From NCBI GenBank assembly GCA_002362105.1, contig DETD01000024.1:149192-171941 (forward strand): a stretch of 22,750 nucleotides of DNA, given 5' to 3'. Of the stretch, positions 1-7,800 are shown one piece after another (within the stretch, counting starts at the first letter, position 1; each line of letters begins with the position of its first letter). The translations under genes were made by a program, and so were the position numbers. Source of the DNA: Bacteroidales bacterium UBA3297. GTDB lineage: Bacteria > Bacteroidota > Bacteroidia > Bacteroidales > Paludibacteraceae. The notes below the pieces were generated by a model. That model was not told the origin of the DNA and searched no databases. It saw only the letters and a program-made list of their open reading frames with translations.

Positions 1-367
1 CGAAGTTGCACACCCAGCACGTGCCCAGGCCCTGCTCCGTAGCGGCCAGGCAGAGGTGCTCCACGGCGATGGCAATGTCGATGTCGCCATGTCGTTTGCC
101 GTCGGCCCGCACCCACTCCTCGTCGTGAAGGATGGAGGCTACGATGTACATCGGTGCCGTCCCGAACCATTCGCGGTTGTAGCACTGGCGGAGCTTTGCT
201 TTCTCCTCGTCGCAGCTCACGATGCGGAACAGCCAGGGCTGCTTGTTGACGGCAGACGGCGACAGCCGTACGCATTCCATGATGTATTCCAGTTTCCCGC
301 GCTCCACCTCGTCGCTGCGGTATGCCCGGCAGCTGTACCTCTTTTCAGCAAGTTCTACAAGTCTCAT
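1..367 (-). CDS. Nitroreductase family protein (N-terminal part, runs off the left edge)
   Basis: Reading leftwards from the ATG at 367 gives 122 codons beginning MRLVELAEKRYSCRAYRSDE, then LSPSAVNKQPW. The opening R-S-x-R-x-[FY] followed by an S-x-x-N-x-Q-P-W block is the FMN-binding start of the nitroreductase fold. Family members use FMN and NAD(P)H to reduce nitroaromatic or quinone-type substrates in the cytosol; the substrate cannot be told from this fragment. A further stretch, AIAVEHLCLAATEQGLGTCW, matches the helix and Gly-rich turn that normally follows in the family. The stop lies outside the window. The start is supported by a good upstream promoter (408-439). The gene diverges from the metal-uptake operon on the other strand. 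Confidence 0.85.
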   Translation of the reverse strand, partial: MRLVELAEKRYSCRAYRSDEVERGKLEYIMECVRLSPSAVNKQPWLFRIVSCDEEKAKLRQCYNREWFGTAPMYIVASILHDEEWVRADGKRHGDIDIAIAVEHLCLAATEQGLGTCWVCNF

Positions 368-407
368 AGCTTTGTGTCTTTTTTGAATATATAACGGTTC
401 CTTGCTG

Positions 408-439
408 CAAAGATACGAATAATTCGGCTAACAGGCCAA
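408..439 (-). promoter_or_regulatory. Bacteroidetes-type promoter of the nitroreductase gene
   Basis: On the minus strand a TTG (437-439) is followed after 21 nt by TATCTTTG (408-415), which fits the TAnnTTTG -7 box of Bacteroidetes primary sigma promoters. It leaves a leader of roughly 35 nt before the ATG at 367. Confidence 0.65.
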
Positions 440-544
440 CTTCAGGCCCCCAAAACAACAAAGTTTAAGAATTCCGGCTCATGCGTTGCAGCAGGCGCGT
501 CAAAACGAGGGGAGGGGAGGCGCTTTGCCTTGTGCCATTTTCCC

Positions 545-676
545 CCTCGCGAGGTACAGGCTTATACCTCGCGAGGTACAGGCTTTTACCTCACGAGTCA
601 AAGCCGTTTACCTCACGACGTATAAGCGTTTGCCTCACGAGGTAAAGCCATGTACGTCGTGACGTGTGTTGCTCCT
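545..676. repeat. 22-bp tandem repeat array with palindromic cores
   Basis: Five successive units start at 545, 567, 589, 611 and 633, exactly 22 bp apart, and a sixth more diverged unit starts at 655. The core of units 1 and 2 is CCTCGCGAGG, which in unit 2 extends to the perfect 14-bp palindrome TACCTCGCGAGGTA (565-578). Later units carry CCTCACGAGT, CCTCACGACG and CCTCACGAGG, and the sixth carries CGTCGTGACG, where both half-sites have changed and symmetry is kept. No ORF crosses it convincingly. It lies between two divergent promoters, so it could be a regulator-binding array or a nucleoid/repeat element. The function is unknown. Confidence 0.85.
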
Positions 677-770
677 GCACTTCATTCGGAAAAGGAACAG
701 TGCAGAGAACGATAAGTCGCGGCTGATAATTTTTTTATGCCAGAAGCTTTAGTATTTCAAATTTATATTG

Positions 771-778
771 TAACTTTG
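771..778 (+). promoter_or_regulatory. Probable -7 box of the metal-uptake operon
   Basis: TAACTTTG matches TAnnTTTG and ends only 4 nt before the ATG at 783. No clear TTG was found at -33. Transcription would start at or next to the ATG, so the first gene may be translated from a leaderless mRNA. Confidence 0.5.
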
Positions 779-782
779 CCCC

Positions 783-1136
783 ATGAATGTCAGGTTGAAG
801 AGACAAATAGCCGCCTGGCTGCTCTTGGCAGTCTATGTGCCGATGCTCGCCCTGGCTTCGCTTCACGTTCACGGTGCAGGCGAAGGCTACACGGCCATCG
901 AGTGCGACGAGTGCGTGCAGCACCAGTGCCACGGCCACCTGATTCAGCTGTCGGGGCTGTCGCACGTCTGTGTCCTCTGTCAGTTCCTGACGCTTCCGCT
1001 GGTAGTCGCCACGGTAGCCGCGATTCTTTTGTACAACGTCAAACACAACGCTCCCTTCCGTAAACATTATGTGGGCACCCTTTCTGCCCTTGTCGGAATA
1101 GTGGGGCTGCGTGCTCCCCCTGCCTTTCTCCTTTAG
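783..1136 (+). CDS. Small His/Cys-rich membrane protein, likely metal-associated
   Basis: A 117-residue protein. It has a hydrophobic segment at residues 8-26, then an external stretch with LHVHG, CDECVQHQCHGH and HVCVLC, a second hydrophobic segment at about 88-104 region boundaries (around LPLVVATVAAILLY), and a basic, His-containing tail. The density of His and Cys in the loop suggests binding of a soft or borderline metal such as zinc or copper. Small proteins of this layout occur next to metal-related TonB receptors, and DUF2946-type proteins are similar in style, but I do not assign a family. It is the first gene of a plus-strand set leading to the TonB receptor at 1512. The ATG at 783 is almost on top of the promoter; the next Met is at about residue 20, inside the hydrophobic segment. 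Confidence 0.7.
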   Translation: MNVRLKRQIAAWLLLAVYVPMLALASLHVHGAGEGYTAIECDECVQHQCHGHLIQLSGLSHVCVLCQFLTLPLVVATVAAILLYNVKHNAPFRKHYVGTLSALVGIVGLRAPPAFLL

Positions 1137-1210
1137 CGTGGTGAAGAGTCGGCATGCCCCGAATGTCTCCGGGCTGTGCCGACCGATTATTGATTTATTG
1201 GGGAAAGCAA

Positions 1211-1366
1211 ATGAAACGTATCCTTTTGCTGGCTGCAAGTGCAGTAGCTGTATCTATGCTCTGTGCACAGACGAGCCAGTCAGAACCGGCCCAGCCGGAC
1301 GGACAGACCAGTTGTTTCCTCCAAGAGATTACCTACACGATGTCCTCGCAGAGACCGTCCCCCTGA
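1211..1366 (+). CDS. Possible short secreted peptide (51 aa)
   Basis: Preceded by the purine-rich GGGGAAAGCAA, the ORF starts MKRILLLAASAVAVSML and then CAQTSQSE, which looks like a genuine signal peptide. Only about 30 residues follow. The 375 bases between 1137 and 1511 contain no other convincing gene, and three frames are partly open there, so this could also be the displaced signal peptide of a decayed gene. It is not in frame with the TonB receptor downstream. The call rests only on the signal-peptide appearance and the ribosome-binding site. Confidence 0.35.
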   Translation: MKRILLLAASAVAVSMLCAQTSQSEPAQPDGQTSCFLQEITYTMSSQRPSP

Positions 1367-1511
1367 CAGCTCCTGCTGCAACAGGCATTTGCCATCTCGT
1401 GCTGGAAGGTATCACCACGCAAGGTCGCCTGATACACGAGGAAAGAGACACATCATTATCGAAAGCGAGAAAGAATGACATATTCTCAGTAAAAGAGGAA
1501 AGGAAACACTC

Positions 1512-3596
1512 ATGATAAGCAATATCGTGACAGCAGTCATCGCGCTCTGCGGCGTGGCAGACACCACGAAGACACTGGAAACCGTCACCGTCTCCGGACA
1601 CCAGCAGCACGAGTACCAGATGCGCTCGTCGCAATCGTCCGTACAGGTGAATCGCGACTACATCAGCAGCCACTTCGCCGGCAGCCTTATGCAGACGCTC
1701 GAAGGCATCCCCGGCGTGAAAGCCATGTCCGTCGGCTCGGGACAGTCGAAGCCCATCATCCGGGGCCTCGGCTTCAACCGCCTCGTGGTCAGCGAAGACC
1801 ATGTCAAGCACGAGGGACAGCAGTGGGGCGACGACCACGGACTGGAGATAGACCAGTTCTCGGTTGAGCGCGCCGAGGTCATAAAGGGACCTGCCGCTCT
1901 GCTCTACGGAAGCGATGCCATTGGCGGCGTGCTGAGCCTCTACACCAACCAGGTGCCAACCAAGAAAATGGAGGGTGCCGTCCAACTGTTCGGTCATACC
2001 AACAACAACCTATGGGGTGCCTCTGCCAAACTGGGCGGTAAACACAAGCGGTTCTACTACCGTGTGAACGCCACTTACACCGACTATGCCGACTACAAGG
2101 TGCCGACCGACAGCATCCAATACTACTCGTACTGGATAAAGTTGAACGACCAGCGCCTGCGCAATACTGCGGGTAAGGAGTGCGACGGTAGCGTTTTGCT
2201 GGGCTATTCGAGCTACAACTTCCGCACTAGTCTGCATGTGTCGGACACCTATGCGAAAAACGGATTCTTCGCCAATGCGCACGGTTTGGAAGTCAGACTA
2301 TCGGACATCGACTACGACCACTCGAAGCGCGATATTGACCTACCCTACCAGTGGGTCAACCACCTGAAAGTGGCCAACCAGTCGCTGTGGGAATACGACG
2401 ACTTCTCGGTACAGGCCGATCTGGCCTTCCAGAACAACCTGCGCGAAGAGCATTCAGAACCCATCAGCCACGGCTATATGCCACAACCCGACGGAACAAT
2501 GGAACGCCGTTTCGACAAGAACACTTATACGGCCAACATTATGCTGAAACGGGAAATCGGGAAGAACACCCTGCAAACTGGCATCAGTGGCGAATACCAA
2601 TACAACCGCATAGGCGGCTGGGGCTTCATCATACCAGACTTCGAGACCATGAATCTGGGCGGTTACGTAATGGACCGGTACTCCGTCAACGATAATCTTA
2701 CAGTAAACGCCGGAATCCGGTTCGATTATGCGAAAACCCACATCCACAGTTATTCCGACTGGTACGAGACCCCCGTGAACGGCGACACCACTTTCGTAAA
2801 GCGGTCTAACGAGCTATGGCGCGAATTCCACAGCCTGAACTGGTCGGTGGGCATTAACCAGACCTGCGGAAAGTGGAACTTCAAGGCCAACATTGGAAAG
2901 AGCTTCCGTGTACCTATTCCGAAAGAACTGGGTGTCAACGGCATCAACTACCATGTATTCAGGTACGAACGTGGAAATGCCGAACTCGATCCGGAAACCT
3001 CTTACCAGTTAGACGCCGGCATCAGCAGGAACACAGACGTGTTGGAAATTCAGGTCGATCCCTACCTGAACTACTTCCCCAACTACATCTATTTGAACCC
3101 GACACCGCAATATGTGGAAGGACTGCAGCTCTACCACTATATTCAGGCGGCCGTCTTGCGCTACGGACTAGAAGCCCAACTCAAATACCACATTTCGCGC
3201 CACTGGCAGGCAAATGTGCAGGGCGAATACCTCTACGCCGAGCAACTGTCGGGCGACAAGAAGGGCTATACACTGCCCTTTAGTCCACCATGGACGGCCA
3301 GTGTAGGCCTCAAATACGAGTTCAAGCTGTTAGGCAAAGCCTATATAGGCGCCGACACCCGCATTGTTGGCCGCCAAGACGAGATAGTGCCTCCAGAAAA
3401 GGTAACAGACGGGCACTGTACGCTTGCCCTATCGGCAGGAGACAAAATAAAACTGAAGAACACGACGCTCAACGTAGTGTTCCACGTCAACAACCTGCTT
3501 AACCAGCGTTACTACGACCACACCAGCTACTACAGGCTCATAGACGTGCCAGAACCGGGACGAGACTTCTCGATGATGCTGGGAGTGGAATTTTAA
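1512..3596 (+). CDS. TonB-dependent outer-membrane receptor, probable metal or metal-chelate uptake
   Basis: A 694-residue receptor. A short export signal (residues 1-16) is followed by a TonB-box-like KTLETVTVSG (20-29). A plug domain spans about 40-148, with LEGIPGVK, IRGLGFNRLVV and the typical VERAEVIKGPAALLYGSDAIGGV. The rest is a 22-strand barrel ending in an aromatic residue (final Phe). The plug has an unusual His/Asp-rich loop, EDHVKHEGQQWGDDHGLEID, and another His pair near the N-terminus (GHQQHEY); such loops occur in zinc receptors of the ZnuD type. The two following His-rich lipoproteins and the His/Cys-rich protein upstream support metal uptake over sugar or vitamin uptake. There is no SusD partner. 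The length is normal. The ATG has an AG-rich stretch (AGAGGAAAGGAAA) 8 nt upstream. Confidence 0.9.
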   Translation: MISNIVTAVIALCGVADTTKTLETVTVSGHQQHEYQMRSSQSSVQVNRDYISSHFAGSLMQTLEGIPGVKAMSVGSGQSKPIIRGLGFNRLVVSEDHVKHEGQQWGDDHGLEIDQFSVERAEVIKGPAALLYGSDAIGGVLSLYTNQVPTKKMEGAVQLFGHTNNNLWGASAKLGGKHKRFYYRVNATYTDYADYKVPTDSIQYYSYWIKLNDQRLRNTAGKECDGSVLLGYSSYNFRTSLHVSDTYAKNGFFANAHGLEVRLSDIDYDHSKRDIDLPYQWVNHLKVANQSLWEYDDFSVQADLAFQNNLREEHSEPISHGYMPQPDGTMERRFDKNTYTANIMLKREIGKNTLQTGISGEYQYNRIGGWGFIIPDFETMNLGGYVMDRYSVNDNLTVNAGIRFDYAKTHIHSYSDWYETPVNGDTTFVKRSNELWREFHSLNWSVGINQTCGKWNFKANIGKSFRVPIPKELGVNGINYHVFRYERGNAELDPETSYQLDAGISRNTDVLEIQVDPYLNYFPNYIYLNPTPQYVEGLQLYHYIQAAVLRYGLEAQLKYHISRHWQANVQGEYLYAEQLSGDKKGYTLPFSPPWTASVGLKYEFKLLGKAYIGADTRIVGRQDEIVPPEKVTDGHCTLALSAGDKIKLKNTTLNVVFHVNNLLNQRYYDHTSYYRLIDVPEPGRDFSMMLGVEF

Positions 3597-3622
3597 AACA
3601 ACCCATTTAAACAAAAAACAAA

Positions 3623-4087
3623 ATGAACAAATTGAAATACAGCAGCCTACTTTTGGCTTTCGTCAGCACTTTATTTATTGGTTTAACCGCATGTAGCGAT
3701 GACGACGACGACAATCAGGAAGTAAACTTCAAGAAACCCGTTGTCACACTAACCGAGGTTGGACATGCAAATTCGGGTGTGGCACATCCGGGCAGCGATA
3801 TGCACCTCGAAGCCAACGTTGTAGCCGAAGCTGGCATCAAACGGATTGATGTTGAGATTCACCAAGAAGGCAAAGGCTCGTTTGAAATAGAAAAAAGCTA
3901 CACCGAGGGTAAATATATCGGTGTACGCAACATCGAGTTCCACGAGCATATCGACATTCCTGAATCTGCACCACTGGGCGAGTACCACCTTCACTTCACT
4001 GTAACAGACAACCTCGGCCAGCAAACAACCGCCGAAACCCACGTTGAGCTTGCAGAAGGTGGCGATGATGACGACGACGACGATTAA
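3623..4087 (+). CDS. DUF4625-type His/Asp-rich lipoprotein
   Basis: A 154-residue lipoprotein. It has a signal peptide and lipobox LTAC with Cys24, followed by SDDDDDN, an acidic stretch that in Bacteroidetes serves as a surface-export signal. The body is an Ig-like beta domain (for example HLHFTVTDNLGQQTTAETHV) with His spread through it (VGHANSGVAHPG, FHEHIDIP, GEYHLHF). The C-terminus is seven Asp in a row. The fold and context match my knowledge of DUF4625 (PF15418) lipoproteins found beside TonB receptors; no search was run. It lies 26 nt after the receptor stop, so one operon. A surface metal-capture or donor role is inference. Confidence 0.75.
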   Translation: MNKLKYSSLLLAFVSTLFIGLTACSDDDDDNQEVNFKKPVVTLTEVGHANSGVAHPGSDMHLEANVVAEAGIKRIDVEIHQEGKGSFEIEKSYTEGKYIGVRNIEFHEHIDIPESAPLGEYHLHFTVTDNLGQQTTAETHVELAEGGDDDDDDD

Positions 4088-4112
4088 ATGAAGTATTAAA
4101 ACAAGACAGATA

Positions 4113-4583
4113 ATGAAGTACAACTTTTTGATTCTTTTGCCGTTGCTGGCACTTGGTGCGTGCAACGACTCGAGCGATAGTGAATCGAAGGACATGGAAT
4201 ACCCTGTAATTACATCAGGAGCAGAAGAAGCCAGTCCGAGCAACTGCCAGATTTACGAGCGCGGCGGAACCATTCCGTTTACCTATGTATTTACCGACGA
4301 CACCGAACTGGGTGCATTCAACATTGAGGTCCACCACAACTTCGACCACCACACCCACAGCACCTCGTCGGTAGAATGCGAAATGGAACCCAACAAGAAG
4401 GCACTGCATCCGTGGATCTTCAACGAAGACTTCAGCATACCAAGTGGACAGACCACCTATTCTCCACAGCTGGAGATTCCGATTCCTGAAGATATAGACA
4501 CGGGCGACTACCATTTCTTAATTCGAGTTACTGACCGTGCTGGCTGGCAACAGATTTGTGCGGTATCGGTAAAAATCAAATAA
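4113..4583 (+). CDS. Second DUF4625-type lipoprotein, His-cluster paralogue
   Basis: A 156-residue lipoprotein with lipobox LGAC (Cys17) followed by NDSSDSESKD. It is a diverged paralogue of the gene before it: both keep an Ig-like beta domain and a closing motif of the kind TGDYHFLIRVTDRAGWQQ. It carries a striking cluster, EVHHNFDHHTHS (residues 72-83), plus two Cys (44 and 89) that could form a disulfide. It starts 25 nt after the previous stop and is the last gene before the terminator at 4614. A metal-binding outer-membrane accessory is likely; which metal is unknown. Confidence 0.72.
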   Translation: MKYNFLILLPLLALGACNDSSDSESKDMEYPVITSGAEEASPSNCQIYERGGTIPFTYVFTDDTELGAFNIEVHHNFDHHTHSTSSVECEMEPNKKALHPWIFNEDFSIPSGQTTYSPQLEIPIPEDIDTGDYHFLIRVTDRAGWQQICAVSVKIK

Positions 4584-4613
4584 GAATCAGAAGCTGCTTT
4601 ATTACGAAAAAAG

Positions 4614-4654
4614 GAGAGGATGCGTTACCACGGCGCATCCTCTCTCTGTTTTTC
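4614..4654 (+). terminator. Intrinsic terminator of the metal-uptake operon
   Basis: An 11-bp perfect stem (GAGAGGATGCG at 4614-4624, CGCATCCTCTC at 4634-4644) with a 9-nt loop is followed by TCTGTTTTTC. It lies 30 nt after the stop of the second lipoprotein. Confidence 0.85.
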
Positions 4655-4755
4655 TCAATACCCCTAATACTAAATGTTTTTCTATGACCTGACGGAAAGA
4701 CGCCACCAGAATGGAGGCGACTGACGTTTCAAGCTGGATAAATGAACAAAATAAA

Positions 4756-4821
4756 AAGAGGATGAACCATGTAGGCGAGTGTGTTTCGTTTTTCACACCA
4801 CACCTAAAGGTTCATCCTCTT
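4756..4821 (-). terminator. Long-loop terminator downstream of the LRR_5/Sel1 gene
   Basis: A 13-bp perfect inverted repeat (AAGAGGATGAACC at 4756-4768 and its complement at 4809-4821) encloses a 40-nt loop with a nested GTGTG/CACAC stem (4779-4783, 4794-4798). On the minus strand it is followed by a T-rich run, which suits the minus-strand gene ending at 4899. It may also work on plus-strand read-through. The rest of 4655-4898 holds nothing else I recognise. Confidence 0.65.
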
Positions 4822-4898
4822 CTTTATTATACTGCCGTAATAGCGGCAGGAATGTTAGAAAATAGCGGAACTCTGTCCGTTATAATTTCACCAATAGC

Positions 4899-7800
4899 TT
4901 ACAGTTTGCTGTTGTAATAATCTGCCTTTTCCTGATTTTGCTGAACGCCTAGTCCGTTTTCATAACACTCGACCAGAATGTTCAACGCATCTTCATTGCT
5001 TTCTAAATCAGGCGCGCTTTCCAACATCTTCACCGCTTCGGCGTATTTATGGAGGTGGAAGTACGCTATTCCGAGGCGTAGTTTAACAGCAGGCAGTATA
5101 GAAACCGTCATCTCGTACCACTTGGCAGCTTCCGCATAGTTTTGCTCTACACCATACATTCCTAATTCGTAACGCTGGCCTAACGAGAACTGCGACATAT
5201 AGAATCCCCCTTCGGCACTCTTAGTGTACAACTCCAACGACTTCTGGATGTCTTGTTTGACACCTGTACCAGAATCGTAGAAGGTAGCCAAATAGAATTG
5301 GGCCTGGGTGTGCCCCGCTTCGGCAGCACGGCTAAGGCAGGCAACAGCCAGTTTTTGTTTGCCGGAAGACATGGCCTCGGCACCTTTCGCAAAGCACTCG
5401 TCTATACTATTAGGCACATCGTCGTCATCGTCAGCCTGCGCATTCTCGTCCTGTTGTTCCGCCCTAGTAGCGTAGAATTCGAGCTGTGTTCTGGCATCTT
5501 CATACCCATTCTCCAGCGCCTTCTTGAACCACTGAACCGCCATACGGTAGTCTTGGTCAATACCTTCGCCGTTGCCATAGCACCAACCCATGTAGAACTG
5601 CGCTTGGGCGTTGTTTTGGTTGGCAGCTAAATCAAAGAGTTCAAATGCCCTCTCCTTATCTTCGTCAACACCCGTACCAGTCATATACTGCCACCCCAGA
5701 GTCACCTGTGCAGTGACGTAACCCTGGTCGGCCGCTTTTTCGAACCACTCGGCAGCCTCTTCCTCGTCTTTATCGACACCGAAGCCCTCTAAGTAGCAGT
5801 AGCCGACATAGTACTGGGCCTCTGCCTCCTCGTTTTCTTCAGCAGCTTGTTTGAACCAATCGAAAGCAGACTCTTTGGTCTCTTCGTCACGTTGGTCTTT
5901 CATAAGCATTTTTCCAATTTGGATTCTCGCCTTTGAGTGTCCGTTTTCGGCTGCCTTCAGAAACCATTCGGCAGCAATATTTACATTTGCATCGACACCC
6001 CTACCATACAAGTAGCAGTTTCCGAGAACATATTGTGCAGATATATATCCGTTTTCAGCCGCCTTGGTATACCAGTCAACCGCTTCGCTCCGGTCAATTC
6101 TTACGCCACGGCCGTGTTGGTAGCAATGTCCCACATAGAACTGGGCCGGAGCATAATCTTGGTCAGCGGCCTTTTCGAACCACTCAACCGCCTTCTTATC
6201 ATCGCATTCCACAACTCTGCCGTTAAAATAGCAAGAGCCGAGGTTGAATTGTGCGGCAGCATAGCCGTTATTGGCCGATTGGGTGAACAATTCCACCATC
6301 ATATCTTCATCCTTCTCAACTCCATCGCCCGAACCATAGATGAATGCCAATTCATTCTGTGCCCGCGGTTCCCGCTTATTGGCCGCATCCTTCAACAAGA
6401 AGATGGCTTTTTCCTTATTTAGGCTAACACCAAAGCCATTAATGTAGAACTTAGCCAGAAAATAAGTAGCGGCCGTATTGCCCTTCTGGCTGGCAGCTTC
6501 CAGTGCCTTGGCCGTCATAACTAGTTCAGCAATCCTCATCGCTTCTTCACCTTCAGGCAAGTTGTATACAGGTCGCAACAATCTTTCGGCATTTTCTACG
6601 CAATTTTTTTCCGTAATGCCAATGTCGTCAAGACAGATTCTTCTCACAATAGGGCCACCGATCTTAAACTCGTCTTGTTTTTCAGAATCACCGGCCTCAC
6701 CGTCCTGTTCCTCTTCCTTGGTAATAGTTTCCTCAGAAGCGGACTCTTCCTCCTCAGCAGCCTCTTCTTCTGCCTCTAGTTTAGGGCAATTGATAAAGAC
6801 GTCGTCACCATATTCGATGTTGTCGGAAGCGGATACCTCGGCCAGATTCTCACACTGGGCAAAGGCCATTTCTCCAACTTTTTCAACCGATTCAGGTAGA
6901 GCAATACGTTCCAGACTGCAACAATCGTAGAAAGCACGACTGCCAATCTCCTTCAAACCGTCGGGGAACTCTACCTCACGCAGTTCGCGACAATTTTCGA
7001 AAGCCTCGTCGTCGATGACCTCGATGGTAGCCGGCAACACGGCCTTTTCCATGTGCTTGTACGAGAATGCCCCTCTACCGATGCGGACCACCTTGTGCGG
7101 AGTTCCTTCCAACACCACTTCGGCAGGAACTTCCAGTGTTCCAACAGAACCGTAACGGACAACCGCGCAGGTGTCACCGTCTAACACTTCGAATTTACGG
7201 CAGACGCCATCGAGTGGCGAATCTTCGAAAGCGCTTTCGCTGATAGAGTAGATTTGGTTGCCCAAATTTATCTTGTTCAAATTCTGACAGCGGTTAAAGG
7301 CACTGCCTTCAATTTTTTCGATGGAAGCCGGCAAGCAGACCTCGGCCAGCTTCTTACAATTTGAGAACGTGCTTTCCTCGATGTTCTTCAGCCCCTCTGG
7401 TAAAGTAATGCTTTCAAGACTAGAGCAACCCGAGAAAGCGGAATTACGCAAACGACCGAGACCCGCCGAGAAAGACACCTTCACCAACTGGGTACAGTCG
7501 TCGAACGCCCGAGTCTGTATTTCCTTGACAGAAGACGGAATAACGATTTCGGTCAGCGTAGACTCCGAGAAGGCATAATCGCCAATACACTCCACCGTAT
7601 CGGGTAGTACAACCTTGCGCAACTTCTTGCTCTTGGCAAAGGCGTAACTGTTAATCTTCACCACCTTGTACGGCTTCCCATCTTTCTGCATTTCAGCAGG
7701 GACCTCAACATCGCCCTCACCCTTATAGCCCGAAATGGCACAGGTATAATTGTCGATAGTCTTCATTTCCAACATAACGACAGAGGCACCCGCACCTGAA

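Noticed and set aside
56..394. Plus-strand frame of 112 codons over the left edge
   Set aside because: It lies antisense to a clear nitroreductase start with its own promoter.
545..676. 22-bp array as a CRISPR
   Set aside because: Units are directly adjacent with no unique spacers, and each unit varies; no cas genes in the window.
735..1238. Minus-strand frame of 167 codons
   Set aside because: Antisense to the His/Cys-rich membrane protein, which has a promoter and a membrane topology; no known motif in this frame.
1111..1515. Frame of 134 codons between the small membrane protein and the receptor
   Set aside because: Lacks a ribosome site and any domain, and overlaps the preceding gene; its opening is just the hydrophobic end of another frame.
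1329..1997. Minus-strand frame of 222 codons over the receptor start
   Set aside because: Antisense to the conserved plug domain of the TonB receptor.
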